Of a DNA stretch of 64,000 nt, positions 1-10,419 are shown one piece after another; position 1 is the stretch's first letter; every line of letters begins with the position of its first letter. The notes below the pieces were generated by a model. It saw only the letters and a list, made by a program, of their open reading frames with translations. It had not been told where the DNA came from and made no database searches. The translations under genes were made by a program, and so were the position numbers. The DNA is from Streptomyces sp. PT12 (GTDB lineage: Bacteria; Actinomycetota; Actinomycetes; Streptomycetales; Streptomycetaceae): assembly GCF_003311645.1 (NCBI RefSeq), contig NZ_QEST01000163.1:1-64000 (forward strand), given 5' to 3'.

Positions 1-356
1 CCATGGCGCGGGCGGATGAGATCGAACGCGACCGCCCGGCGCATCTGGCCGAGCATCCGCACCACCGCCCCTGCCCCTTGCTGTCACCCGTGATGCCGCC
101 CCGCCGGGGAAGGTGCGCGGCCCGGGTGGCAGCGGGCCCAGGCCCGCCCGGCCCAGGACCGGGCGGACATTCCCGGAGTCGCTTCCTCCTCTGCGCGCCC
201 CGGGGCACCCGCCCGCCCCGTCCTGGTCACGACCGGGGCGTGCGGTCAGTCCTTGTCCATCACGATGACCTTCCGGAGTCCGCCATCTTCTGGCCATTCC
301 TCTTCTGGCCCCCGTCCCACCGGCACGACGAGCGCCCGCGGAAGCGACACGCGGCG

Positions 357-689
357 ATGCCCGCGACCGATGTGCGCCGCGTCGAGGTGACCCCGGCGTC
401 GGTCCTCACCGGGGACGTGCTGACCATCGGCGAGTGCCACTTCAAGGTCTTGACGCGCACTCGCGTCCACGGCGGGGTCAGGCTGGGGCTCACCTCGGGT
501 GCCCTGTTCGTCATGTCCCACCGCACCACCCTCACCGTCTGGCGCGCCGACCCGCCCGGCTTACGGCCCCGCTCCTTCTGGGAGACAGCCCTCCGCCCAC
601 CCCCACCCACCCAGGCGGAGATCGTCGCCCAGGTCGTCGTGGGATGCGCCCTCGTCATCGTCATCGCCCTGGCGGTGATGACGCGATGA
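357..689 (+). CDS. Small putative membrane-anchored protein, first of a tandem paralogous pair
   Basis: Unrecognised 110-residue protein. Residues about 8-58 form a compact beta-rich-looking segment (VEVTPASVLTGDVLTIG), and the C-terminus is a single hydrophobic helix (VVVGCALVIVIALAVMTR), so it is probably tail-anchored. The reading frame is open further upstream to base 3, but the proline/arginine-rich upstream part does not look coding; the ATG at 357 is the chosen start without a strong ribosome site. Its stop overlaps the ATG of the next gene (ATGA), and the next protein has the same N-terminal layout, which supports both as real genes. Function unknown. Confidence 0.5.
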   Translation: MPATDVRRVEVTPASVLTGDVLTIGECHFKVLTRTRVHGGVRLGLTSGALFVMSHRTTLTVWRADPPGLRPRSFWETALRPPPPTQAEIVAQVVVGCALVIVIALAVMTR

Positions 690-958
690 ACCCCACCGGA
701 ATGGTCGCGATCGAGATCACCGCCGCCACGGTCAGGGTCGGCGACCAACTGGTCGTCGGAGGACGGCCCTACACCGTGTGCGACATGAGCGCACTCGCCA
801 GCGGTGGCAAACTCCTGCGCTTCCACGGAGGCGAGACGTTCCACATGGGCTGCTTCACCGTCCTATGGGCCAGCCGCCACATCTCCCAGCTCCCCGGCTT
901 CCTCCCACCCCGCCCCAGACGCTACGCGGCAACACGCCACCAGCGCACCGCGCGGTAG
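686..958 (+). CDS. Small hypothetical protein, paralogue of the preceding gene
   Basis: A 90-residue protein starting at an ATG that overlaps the previous stop codon by four bases. The segment IEITAATVRVGDQLVVGG aligns by eye with VEVTPASVLTGDVLTIGE of the upstream protein, followed in both by an F/Y, a few polar residues and a conserved Gly-rich strand, so the two look like a diverged tandem duplication. Unlike its neighbour it ends in a basic tail and has no membrane helix. I do not recognise the family; translational coupling suggests a shared role. Confidence 0.5.
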   Translation: MNPTGMVAIEITAATVRVGDQLVVGGRPYTVCDMSALASGGKLLRFHGGETFHMGCFTVLWASRHISQLPGFLPPRPRRYAATRHQRTAR

Positions 959-1434
959 CGGAGGCAGACGACTCCGAGCCCGTTGAACACCGGGGCGAGC
1001 GGCCCCCGAGGCTTGACGCTGGCTTGACGCAGCCACGTTGCGGCGAGCCTCCAACAGCCGGGGCCCCCACCGGGCTCAACCGCGGGCAGGCCAGCAACCC
1101 GTCCACCGCACCTGGCCGACCGCGAGCGGCCACCTCTGATCCCCCCTGCCGCCGTGTGCGTGAGGCCGCGTCCCGCTGGGGACGGGTGCGGCCTGGACGG
1201 TGGCAGGGGCTCCGCCCCGCCCGGGCGGTCCTGGGCGGTCCGCCCCCTTGCGGCGCTCGATTCCCCTCGCGGGCGCCCCAGGGGGCGTCCGGCCCGGCAC
1301 CTACTGCCTGGGGTGCCGGGCCACGCCGCCCGCCCTCGGGTGCACGCCAGGAAGTGGGGGCGGGCGGCCAGACGACCATCCACGTCTGGTGTTCAACGAG
1401 ACGAGTACGACATTGAATGAGGGAAGGACTTTTC
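959..1434. other. Intergenic stretch with no gene seen
   Basis: About 475 bases without a convincing gene on either strand; the open frames here are proline/arginine-rich and typical of high-GC antisense noise. The end of the stretch carries the AAGGA ribosome site of the XRE gene and, near 1394-1415, a TTCAA/TTGAA inverted pair that could be an operator, although this is weak. Confidence 0.5.
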
Positions 1435-2178
1435 ATGGGGGAAGTGACGCCGGGGTCGACCGTTCCGAGGCGCCAGCTCGGGCGGCACCTGCGGGAGTCG
1501 CGTACCGACGCGCGGCTCACCCTCAAGCTGGCGGCTCGGAAGCTGGAATGGTCGGAGGCGAAGACGTGGCGGATCGAGTCGGCGCTCACCTCGATGCGCG
1601 GCCATGACGTCCAGTCCATGTGCGGGATCTACGGCGCCTCGAAGGAGACCACCGAGGCGCTGATGGGTCTGGCGAGGGAGAGCAAGGCCCGGGGCTGGTG
1701 GCACAGCTTCGGCGACGTGATCCCGGAGGGGTTCGATGTCTTCGGCAGCCTGGAGGGCGCCGCCTCCCGGATCTCCCTCTACCAAGGGCACGTGGTGCCC
1801 GGGCTGTTCCAGATGGAGGAGTATGCGCGGATCATCATCCGGGCGGCTCACCGGGACGCGGGCGAGGAGGAGATTGAGCGCCGGGTGCGGCTGAGGATGG
1901 CGCGGCAGAGCCTGGTCACCCGGGTGACTGCCCGGCCCTGGCTGCGGGTGGTGCTGGATGAGGCGCTGTTGCGGCGGCCGGTCGGCGCGGGCACCGTGAT
2001 GGCGGGTCAGCTGCGCCACCTGGCCGAGGTCTCCACGCGGGACAACGTGGCCATCCGGGTGATCCCGACGGACGCCGGGGCTCACCGGGGCCCGCTCTCC
2101 GGGTCGTTCTGCATCCTGCGGTTCCCGCTCAACGGCCACGGCATCGCTGAACAGGCAGGGAACTATGAGCACAGTTGA
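1435..2178 (+). CDS. XRE-family (Scr1/DUF5753-type) transcriptional regulator, C-terminally short
   Basis: Residues about 12-70 are a Cro/CI helix-turn-helix (LGRHLRESRTDARLTLKLAA ... WSEAKTWRIES). The remainder matches the DUF5753 ligand/partner domain typical of streptomycete regulators: YQGHVVPGLFQMEEYAR, RMARQSLVTR, and a VRVIP-like strand (VAIRVIP). The start at 1435 is preferred over the ATG at 1417 because AAGGACTTTTC lies just before it. Family members usually run about 40 residues further past the 'FPLNG' point, through a conserved Tyr/Leu-rich strand and helix; here the protein stops after ANYEHS-like tail residues, exactly where the next gene begins. It is probably a truncated allele. 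It pairs with the DUF397 gene downstream, the usual partner. Confidence 0.85.
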   Translation: MGEVTPGSTVPRRQLGRHLRESRTDARLTLKLAARKLEWSEAKTWRIESALTSMRGHDVQSMCGIYGASKETTEALMGLARESKARGWWHSFGDVIPEGFDVFGSLEGAASRISLYQGHVVPGLFQMEEYARIIIRAAHRDAGEEEIERRVRLRMARQSLVTRVTARPWLRVVLDEALLRRPVGAGTVMAGQLRHLAEVSTRDNVAIRVIPTDAGAHRGPLSGSFCILRFPLNGHGIAEQAGNYEHS

Positions 2179-2374
2179 GCTTCCGCACGACGCCACCCAG
2201 TGGTTCAAGTTGAGCTACAGCAACGGGAACATCGACTGCGTCGAGGTCGCGCACCTCGGTGGCGCGGTCGGCACGCGGGACAGCAAGCGGCGGAGCAGCC
2301 CCGTCCTCGTGAGCTCGCGCGAGGGCTGGCGGGCGTTTGTCGCGGCCGTGGCCGACGGCGAGTTCGGCGTGTAG
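2165..2374 (+). CDS. DUF397 domain protein
   Basis: A 69-residue protein with the DUF397 pattern: an N-terminal WFKLSYSNG motif, then CVEVA, VGTRDSKRRSSPVLVSS and a final W-x-AF-x-x-V segment. Such proteins nearly always sit beside Scr1-type XRE regulators in Streptomyces and are thought to act as a toxin-like or signalling partner of that regulator; the biochemical role is not established. It overlaps the upstream XRE gene by 14 bases, so translation is probably coupled. A GC-rich hairpin follows the stop codon. Confidence 0.9.
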   Translation: MSTVELPHDATQWFKLSYSNGNIDCVEVAHLGGAVGTRDSKRRSSPVLVSSREGWRAFVAAVADGEFGV

Positions 2375-2381
2375 ACGAGCA

Positions 2382-2419
2382 ACCCCCGCCCGCCGCCCTG
2401 GGGTTGCGCGGGCGGGGGT
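2382..2419 (+). terminator. Intrinsic-type hairpin after the DUF397 gene
   Basis: ACCCCCGCCCG at 2382-2392 pairs perfectly with CGGGCGGGGGT at 2409-2419 across a 16-base loop, seven bases after the stop. There is no U-tract, as is normal in actinomycetes. It separates the DUF397 gene from the convergent oxidoreductase gene. Confidence 0.7.
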
Positions 2420-2501
2420 GGCTGCGGGGCGACCCGGGTGCGGCGCCGCTGGACGGGCCGGGCGAGGACGTGGGACCGTCTCGCGCCGCGCTTGCGGGGC
2501 G

Positions 2502-3149
2502 TCAGTGGCCGACGTTGACGTGTGCCCTGTGGTGGTCGCCCTTCTCGATCAGGTCGACGAACCCGAGGGCGTAGTCAGCGGCGGAGATCGCGCCGCCGTC
2601 CTCGGGCTGAACCGCGACGTCGTCGCCGAGCCGATACCGGCCGAGTCGTTCGCCGGGCATGTGTGCGCCGAACCTGAGCGCCGGGCTCACAAAGACCCAG
2701 TCGAGCGTCGCGGGCGTGGCCGGGAAATCATCGATGATGAGCGCCGCCCCGGCGCGGATCTCGTCGTGCAGTTCCGCGGGGATGTGGCTGAGGTCGGTGA
2801 CGAAGCGATCCGCCCCTGGCGCGGGGCGCAGCGACGAGTAGCCGCCGACGACGTACAGGGGCACGCCCGCGGCATCGGCCAGACGCGCGATGGCGCGGTA
2901 GACGTCGCGGTAGGTGCTGGCCAGTGGGCCGCGCGGGGCGAGCGCGCCCACGACGACGTCCGCGCCCTCGATGGGTGCCGCGAGCGTTGCTTCGTCGGTG
3001 GCGTCGCCTGGGACATAGGTCACGTTCGGGAGGGGCGCGTCGGGGAGCGAGCGGCTGAGCGCGGTGACCTGATGGCCGCGACCAGCGGCCTCCGCGACGA
3101 TGGCCGAACCGGCATAGCCGGTGCCGCCGATGACGGTGATGCGGGACAC
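2502..3149 (-). CDS. NAD(P)-binding SDR/NmrA-type oxidoreductase
   Basis: A 215-residue protein with the Rossmann motif ITVIGGTGYAGSAIV at the N-terminus, a short-chain-reductase-like Asp after strand three (PGDATDE), and GADVVVGAL at strand four. It lacks the canonical YxxxK of catalytic SDRs but keeps the atypical-SDR shape of NmrA/YwnB-like flavin or quinone reductases, which are about 210 residues long. It is transcribed divergently from an HxlR regulator, a common arrangement for reductases induced by electrophiles, quinones or aldehydes. The actual substrate cannot be read from sequence. Confidence 0.85.
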   Translation of the reverse strand: MSRITVIGGTGYAGSAIVAEAAGRGHQVTALSRSLPDAPLPNVTYVPGDATDEATLAAPIEGADVVVGALAPRGPLASTYRDVYRAIARLADAAGVPLYVVGGYSSLRPAPGADRFVTDLSHIPAELHDEIRAGAALIIDDFPATPATLDWVFVSPALRFGAHMPGERLGRYRLGDDVAVQPEDGGAISAADYALGFVDLIEKGDHHRAHVNVGH

Positions 3150-3173
3150 GAGGTGCCTTTCTGCGGACGGATG

Positions 3174-3212
3174 GCGTCGTACGACGCGCTGCGATTACCG
3201 TAAGAGCGCAGC
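3174..3212. promoter_or_regulatory. Candidate HxlR operator in the divergent intergenic region
   Basis: GCGTCGTACGACGC at 3174-3187 is a perfect 14-bp palindrome. It is immediately followed by a second imperfect inverted repeat in which GCTGCG (from 3188) pairs with CGCAGC (about 3207-3212). Both lie between the reductase start (3149) and the HxlR start (3237), where an autoregulatory HxlR dimer would be expected to bind. The assignment is inference from position and symmetry. Confidence 0.5.
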
Positions 3213-3236
3213 TCTCCATCAGGAAGAAGGCACTTT

Positions 3237-3620
3237 GTGGTAACCACTCAGGCCGCGTCGGTGCTCCGCGGCAGCCCCTACCGCGCGGACTGCCCGACCC
3301 GCCGCATCTTGGACCGCATCGGCGACCGTTGGACGGTGCTCATCGTGGGTGCCCTCTCGGACGGCAGCGCCCGCTTCTCGGAGCTGCGCCGACGCGTCGA
3401 GGGCATCTCGCAGAAGATGCTCACCCAGACCCTCCGCGGGCTCGAACGGGACGGGATCGTGAGCCGCACCGTCCACCCCGAGGTCCCGGTCCGCGTCGAG
3501 TACGCGCTCACCGAGGCGGGCCGCACCCTGCGTGAGCCGCTGCGCGCGCTGGAGGAGTGGTCGATCGCGCACCTCGGCGACGTGTCGGCGTCGCAGAAAG
3601 CCTATGACCGCGAGGATTGA
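3237..3620 (+). CDS. HxlR-family transcriptional regulator
   Basis: A 127-residue winged-helix protein with the HxlR hallmarks: the N-terminal Cys in YRADCPTRRILDRIGDRWTVLI, FSELRRRVEGISQKMLTQTLRGLERDG as the recognition region, and the VEYALTEAGRTL wing. Length is typical. The conserved Cys at about residue 19 is the redox/electrophile-sensing position of several HxlR proteins. It starts at a GTG behind an AGAAGG ribosome site and is divergent from the reductase gene, which it most likely controls. Confidence 0.93.
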   Translation: MVTTQAASVLRGSPYRADCPTRRILDRIGDRWTVLIVGALSDGSARFSELRRRVEGISQKMLTQTLRGLERDGIVSRTVHPEVPVRVEYALTEAGRTLREPLRALEEWSIAHLGDVSASQKAYDRED

Positions 3621-3753
3621 GCCCTTCCGGGCGAGGCGGGGGATACCCGCCGCGGTGGGCGCTCCGGATTCCCTTGCCTGGAAGTCCAGCCGCGCCAGGG
3701 GACGCGCGTCGCCTCGCCAGGAAAGGCTCCCCTGGCACTGCGCACGCCCGGCC

Positions 3754-4098
3754 TCAGCCCTCCGTGTCGGAGAACTTCCGCGCGAGGTCGCGGTGCCGGT
3801 CGGCGGCGAGCTTCCCGTCGGCGGGGCTGATCGTCGATCCCGGCATGAGGCTCAGGCGTTCCACCTGCTCGGCGAAGCGCAGGTGCTCGCGCTGCGCGTG
3901 CTCGCGGCAGGCGAGGCCTGTGACGCGGTCGGGGCGCGGCGAGGTCATCGCATATGGCACCCGCAGCCCGCACCCGGAGGTAACGACGCTCGGCAGGTCG
4001 CCGACGAGGCCGAACGTGGATGCCAGCAGGTCCCGGACAGCGGCCCCGTTGCGGAGCGCCTTCGTCTCGACGTGGATGCGCGGATCGTTCGCGCTCAT
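3754..4098 (-). CDS. Conserved-looking small hypothetical protein
   Basis: A 114-residue protein of unknown function. It begins at an ATG preceded by GGAGGA and AAGGA. The central part (CGLRVPYAMTSPRP ... LACREHAQREHLRFAEQVERL) has spaced Cys and His residues that could bind a metal, and a charged helical C-terminus. Composition is protein-like rather than the proline/arginine noise of antisense frames. It is isolated between the HxlR gene and a permease remnant; no partner is evident. Confidence 0.5.
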   Translation of the reverse strand: MSANDPRIHVETKALRNGAAVRDLLASTFGLVGDLPSVVTSGCGLRVPYAMTSPRPDRVTGLACREHAQREHLRFAEQVERLSLMPGSTISPADGKLAADRHRDLARKFSDTEG

Positions 4099-4234
4099 GG
4101 ATCCTTACCATCCTCCTCGTCCCGGCCTGCGCCCCGGCCCGTACCGCGGTGGGTGATCTCCTGGAGCAGCGACTCCGTGATGCTGCGGCTGATTTCCTCC
4201 ACAGGCTGGCGCACGCTGGTGCGGGGCGGGTTCG

Positions 4235-4555
4235 TGTGGCGGGGCGCGTGGACGGGGCGCGCTCGCCGCGGATCTTCCGGAGCGTCGTCCTGCCGGTCGC
4301 GCGCCCGGTGATGGCGGCGCTGTTCATGATCACGTTCGTGCGGGCGTGGAACGGCTTCCTCCGGCCGTTCATCGCCCTCGACATGGAGAACCCCACGGTC
4401 CCGTCGCCCTGACGCGGCTCGGCGCGGGCCGCGTCCGCGACGCGTCCCCGATCACGGCGGGCGCCCTCCTGGGCACGCTGCCGCTGCTGGTGATGTTTGT
4501 GATCCTCGGCCGCCAGATCGTGGGCGGGATCACGCGGGGGGCCGTCAGGGGCTGA
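4235..4555 (+). pseudogene. Frameshifted remnant of a MalG-type carbohydrate ABC permease
   Basis: Only the C-terminal third survives, in two frames. The first frame reads RVDGARSPRIFRSVVLPVAR followed by a membrane segment and a W-N-x-F-L-x-PF-I-AL stretch, which is the EAA-loop and following helix of binding-protein-dependent sugar permeases. It stops after NPTVPSP at about 4412. A second frame picks up as VALTRLGAG and ends in ITAGALLGTLPLLVMFVILG and RQIVGGITRGAVRG, the normal C-terminus of this family. The frame change is therefore between about 4395 and 4412. The N-terminal two thirds and the partner genes are absent. Confidence 0.8.
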
Positions 4556-4722
4556 GCGCGGTGAGCGCTGCGCTGGCGGACCCGTTTCTCCGTCGGGGCT
4601 GGCGTGCCTGGTGAGCTGGGTGGTCGGCGCACCGGCGCGTCGTCGTCCCTCGCGGGCGGGCATCATCGGTGGTGGGCAGGCCCGCCGATCGGGCCAGCCG
4701 ATCTCCGTGCGAAGGGCTCACC

Positions 4723-5244
4723 ATGACCAGTCATCCCCCGGCGCTCGACGAGCTGGATCGGAAGATCATCGCCGCGTTGATCGCCAACGCGCGGACCAGC
4801 TTCGCCGAGATCGGGGCCGAGATCGGGCTCTCCGCGCCCGCCGTGAAGCGGCGCGTGGACCGGCTGAAGGAGGCGGAGGTGATCACGGGGTTCACCACGA
4901 TGGTCAGCCCGGAGGCCCTCGGCTGGGGCACCGAGGCGTATGTCGAGGTCTACTGCGACAGCGCTGCCCCGCCCCGGCGCCTGGCCGATGTCGTGCGGGA
5001 CTACCCCGAGATCACCGCCGCCATGACCGTCACGGGGGGTGCCGACGCGTTGCTCCACATCAGGGCGACCGGGATCCAGCACTTCGAGGAAGTTCTCGAA
5101 CGGATCCGCGCCGAACCGTTCATTCGGAAGACCATCAGCGTGATCGTTCTGTCACACCTCCTCGCGGGCAGCCCCGAGGCCGCCGCCAGCCCCACCTCGC
5201 CCACCGCCCCGAGCCGCCGGGGCGGCGAAACGAATCGCCACTGA
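4723..5244 (+). CDS. Lrp/AsnC-family transcriptional regulator
   Basis: A 173-residue protein: an N-terminal helix-turn-helix (LDELDRKIIAALIANARTSF, then LSAPAVKRRVDRLKEAEVI) joined to a RAM/AsnC ligand-binding domain (AMTVTGGADALLHIRA). The start at 4723 has a GAAGGG ribosome site. It lies 85 bases upstream of, and in the same direction as, the dimethylargininase/ornithine aminotransferase operon, so an amino-acid-responsive regulator of that operon is the natural reading. The C-terminal 20 residues are a low-complexity Ala/Ser/Pro tail. Confidence 0.93.
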   Translation: MTSHPPALDELDRKIIAALIANARTSFAEIGAEIGLSAPAVKRRVDRLKEAEVITGFTTMVSPEALGWGTEAYVEVYCDSAAPPRRLADVVRDYPEITAAMTVTGGADALLHIRATGIQHFEEVLERIRAEPFIRKTISVIVLSHLLAGSPEAAASPTSPTAPSRRGGETNRH

Positions 5245-5329
5245 GGGCCCGAACGACGCAACATCGCTGCGCGTCCACGCAAGCGAGATTTCTTGTCGGC
5301 CGGTTGGGTGGCTTTCTACCGTTGACGGT

Positions 5330-6160
5330 ATGCCTGCCACGCGCGCGAGGCGCCTTCGGCGCTACCTCACCTGTGAGCCTCGGTACTTCGACGTCCGGTA
5401 CTCCATCAACCCCTGGATGGACGAGCACGCCCCCGTCGATCCCGAGCTGGCCCGCGACCAGTGGGCCACCCTCGTGCGGACCTACCGCGACCACGGCCAC
5501 ACCGTGGAGACGATCACCCCGGTGCCGGGGCTGCCCGACATGGTGTTCGCCGCCAACGCGGCCCTCGTCCTCGGCGGCCGCGTCTTCGGCTCCCGCTTCA
5601 GCGCCCCGCAGCGCCAGCCCGAGTCGGCGGCGTACGAGCTGTGGTTCAAGGACGCGGGCTTCGACGTCCACGAGCCCGAGGGCGTGTGCGAGGGGGAGGG
5701 CGACCTCGTCCCCGTCGGGCCCCACCTGCTCGCGGGCACCGGGTTCCGCACCCAGGTGGGTGCCCACCACGAGGTGCAGGAGTTCTTCGGCGTGCCGACG
5801 GTCACCCTGCACCTGACCGACCCGCTGTTCTACCACCTCGACACCGCGCTGTTCGCGCTCGACGACGGCCTCGACGGGGGCCGGGCCAACATCGCCTACT
5901 ACCCCGAGGCGTTCTCGCCCGGGAGCCGCGCGGTGCTCGAACGGCTCTTCCCCGATGCGGTCATCGCGACCAGGGCCGACGCGCTGGCGTTCGGCCTCAA
6001 CTCCGTGTCCGACGGCCGCCATGTCTTCATCGCCGCCCAGGCCGAAGACCTGGCGGGCCAGCTCGCCCGCCACGGCTACGTCCCCGTGCCCGTCGACCTG
6101 TCCGAGCTGCGCAAGGCGGGCGGCGGCATCAAGTGCTGCACCCAGGAGATCCGGCCATGA
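5330..6160 (+). CDS. ddaH: Dimethylargininase (NG,NG-dimethylarginine dimethylaminohydrolase)
   Basis: A 276-residue amidinotransferase-superfamily enzyme. It shows the substrate-loop region PDMVFAANAALVLGGRV, the catalytic His in FYHLDTA, and the nucleophile Cys near the C-terminus in GGGIKCCTQEIRP. This matches bacterial DDAH, which hydrolyses methylated arginines to citrulline plus methylamines; arginine deiminase is much longer. It is the first gene of a two-gene operon, overlapping the ornithine aminotransferase start by four bases. In context it may feed arginine-derived carbon toward ornithine/glutamate. Confidence 0.88.
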   Translation: MPATRARRLRRYLTCEPRYFDVRYSINPWMDEHAPVDPELARDQWATLVRTYRDHGHTVETITPVPGLPDMVFAANAALVLGGRVFGSRFSAPQRQPESAAYELWFKDAGFDVHEPEGVCEGEGDLVPVGPHLLAGTGFRTQVGAHHEVQEFFGVPTVTLHLTDPLFYHLDTALFALDDGLDGGRANIAYYPEAFSPGSRAVLERLFPDAVIATRADALAFGLNSVSDGRHVFIAAQAEDLAGQLARHGYVPVPVDLSELRKAGGGIKCCTQEIRP

Positions 6161-7428
6161 CCTCTTCGACCACCGACGCCGAGGCCCGTTCCGCCGCGCC
6201 CGCGGGGACCCGTTCCGCCGAGACCCGTTCGTCGGCCGAGCTGATCAAGGCCGAGTCCGGCGTTCTCGCGCACAACTACCACCCGCTGCCCGTCGTCGTC
6301 GCGGGCGCGCGGGGCGTGTGGATGGAGGACGTCGAGGGCCGCCGTTACCTGGACATGCTGGCTGGCTACTCCGCGCTCAACTTCGGTCACCGCCACCCCG
6401 CGCTCATCGAGGCCGCGCACCGGCAGCTGGATGAGCTGACGCTCACCAGCCGCGCGTTTCACAACGCCCGCCTCGCGAGCTTCGCCGAGGGCCTGGCCGA
6501 GCTGACCGGGCTCGACATGACCCTGCCGATGAACACCGGCGCCGAGGCGGTCGAGAGCGGCATCAAGGTCGCGAGGAAGTGGGCCTACGACGTCAAGGGC
6601 GTGGCGCCCGACCAGGCGACCATCGTGGTCGCCGCCGACAACTTCCACGGCCGCACCACCACCGTCGTCGGCTTCTCCACCGACCCCGTGGCCCGCGACG
6701 GCTTCGGCCCCTACGCGCCGGGCTTCCGCGTCGTGCCGTTCAACGACCTGGCCGCCATCGAGGCCGCGGTGGACGAGACGACGGCGGCCGTGCTGATCGA
6801 GCCCATCCAGGGCGAGGCGGGCGTCATCATCCCCGACGACGGCTACCTCACCGGCGTCCGCGAGCTGACCACGCGGGCGAACGCCCTCTTCATCGCCGAC
6901 GAGATCCAGTCGGGGCTCGGCCGCACCGGAACGACCCTGGCCGTCGACCACGAGGGCGTGCGGCCCGATGTCCTGCTGCTCGGCAAGGCGCTGGGCGGCG
7001 GCATCGTCCCCGTCTCCGCCGTGGTCGCCAGGCGCGACGTGCTCGGCGTGCTGCACCCGGGCCAGCACGGCTCGACGTTCGGCGGCAACCCCCTTGCCGC
7101 GGCGGTCGGTTCGGCCGTGATCGACCTGTTGCGCACGGGGGAGTTCCAGCGCAGGGCCGCCGAGCTCGGGGCGGTCCTGAGGGAAGGGCTCGCGGCGCTT
7201 GCGGGGCGGGGCGTGGTGGCGTTCCGCAGCCGTGGCCTGTGGGCGGGCGTCGACGTGGACCCGGCGATCGGCACGGGGCGCGAGATCAGCGAGCGGCTGA
7301 TGGAGGAGGGCGTCCTGGTCAAGGACACCCATGGCTCCACCCTCCGCCTGGCCCCGCCGCTGACGATCACGCGCGAGGAGCTTGAGTGGGCGCTCTCCCG
7401 CCTCGGTGCGGTGCTGGGCGCGGGCTGA
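6157..7428 (+). CDS. rocD: Ornithine--oxo-acid aminotransferase
   Basis: A 423-residue class-III PLP aminotransferase with strong ornithine-aminotransferase features: YLDMLAGYSALNFGHRHP, TLPMNTGAEAVESGIKVARKW, IQGEAGVIIPDDGYL, IADEIQSGLGRTG and the PLP-lysine in LLLGKALGGGIVPVSA. It converts ornithine to glutamate-5-semialdehyde. The first 30 residues are a low-complexity Ser/Ala/Arg extension absent from typical members. Translation is coupled to the dimethylargininase gene (ATGA overlap). The sequence around its stop codon (GGGCTGAGACGGGG) is partly repeated downstream. Confidence 0.95.
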   Translation: MTSSTTDAEARSAAPAGTRSAETRSSAELIKAESGVLAHNYHPLPVVVAGARGVWMEDVEGRRYLDMLAGYSALNFGHRHPALIEAAHRQLDELTLTSRAFHNARLASFAEGLAELTGLDMTLPMNTGAEAVESGIKVARKWAYDVKGVAPDQATIVVAADNFHGRTTTVVGFSTDPVARDGFGPYAPGFRVVPFNDLAAIEAAVDETTAAVLIEPIQGEAGVIIPDDGYLTGVRELTTRANALFIADEIQSGLGRTGTTLAVDHEGVRPDVLLLGKALGGGIVPVSAVVARRDVLGVLHPGQHGSTFGGNPLAAAVGSAVIDLLRTGEFQRRAAELGAVLREGLAALAGRGVVAFRSRGLWAGVDVDPAIGTGREISERLMEEGVLVKDTHGSTLRLAPPLTITREELEWALSRLGAVLGAG

Positions 7429-7480
7429 GACGGGGGCCGGGAACGGGGGCAACGGGGGGGCTGAGACGGGGGGCAACGGG

Positions 7481-7528
7481 GGCGCCGAGGGCGACGGGAG
7501 AACGCTCTCCCGTCGCCCTCGCGGCGCC
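7481..7528. terminator. Strong bidirectional hairpin terminator
   Basis: GGCGCC-GAGGGCGACGGGAG at 7481-7500 pairs with CTCCCGTCGCCCTC (7507-7520) and GGCGCC (7523-7528), leaving only a six-base loop and a two-base bulge. It abuts the stop codon of the convergent LysR gene and lies 52 bases after rocD, so it can serve both. Confidence 0.85.
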
Positions 7529-9850
<2,322 letters not shown>

Positions 9851-9908
9851 GGGCGGCCAAGGTCTTGACGCCCTCCTGCCCGCCGTCCGCCGATAGCCGA
9901 AAAGCCCC

Positions 9909-10388
9909 TCAACCGCCGGAGGCACCCTCGTAGCGTCGCATCGTCGCCACGAACATGGCGCGTTCCGCGGGAGACAGCGTCGCGAACGCCGTGCGCCACG
10001 CCTCGGCGCCGTTGGCCAGCCAGCCCTCGATCGCGGCCCTGGTCTCCGGGTCGCCGCTGAGCGTCACGATCGTGCGGCGCCCGTCCCCCGGGTCGGGGTG
10101 CCGCTCAAGCACCCCCTGCCTGCTGAGATCGCTCACCATCAGGCTCACCGTGGTCGGCGCGACCTCAAGGCGCGCCGCGAGCTGCCCCACCTGCTGGGGG
10201 CCGTCGAAGAGGAGATAGGCCAGCAGCGACAGGTGGCGCGGCGCGAGGTTGAACGACTTCAGCCGCTCGGGCAGCGCGACCCGCTTGATCCGCGCCGCGA
10301 CCCTCGGCATCAGCAGCAGCATCGCCCGCACCGCGTCGTCGCTGCTCAGCTCGTCCGGCCCACCGCCCAACGCGACCACCCTCCGCAC
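9909..10388 (-). CDS. MarR-family transcriptional regulator
   Basis: A 159-residue winged-helix protein: LAPRHLSLLAYLLFDGPQQV, QLAARLEVAPTTVSLMVSDL as the recognition helix, then LERHPDPGDGRRTIVTLS as the wing, with flanking dimerisation helices. Length and order are standard for MarR. It lies 31 bases downstream of the cysteine-desulfurase-like gene on the same strand, so the two may be cotranscribed. Its ligand cannot be inferred. Confidence 0.93.
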   Translation of the reverse strand: MRRVVALGGGPDELSSDDAVRAMLLLMPRVAARIKRVALPERLKSFNLAPRHLSLLAYLLFDGPQQVGQLAARLEVAPTTVSLMVSDLSRQGVLERHPDPGDGRRTIVTLSGDPETRAAIEGWLANGAEAWRTAFATLSPAERAMFVATMRRYEGASGG

Positions 10389-10419
10389 ACCCGGAACGCG
10401 CCCACGCTACCGCACGCGC

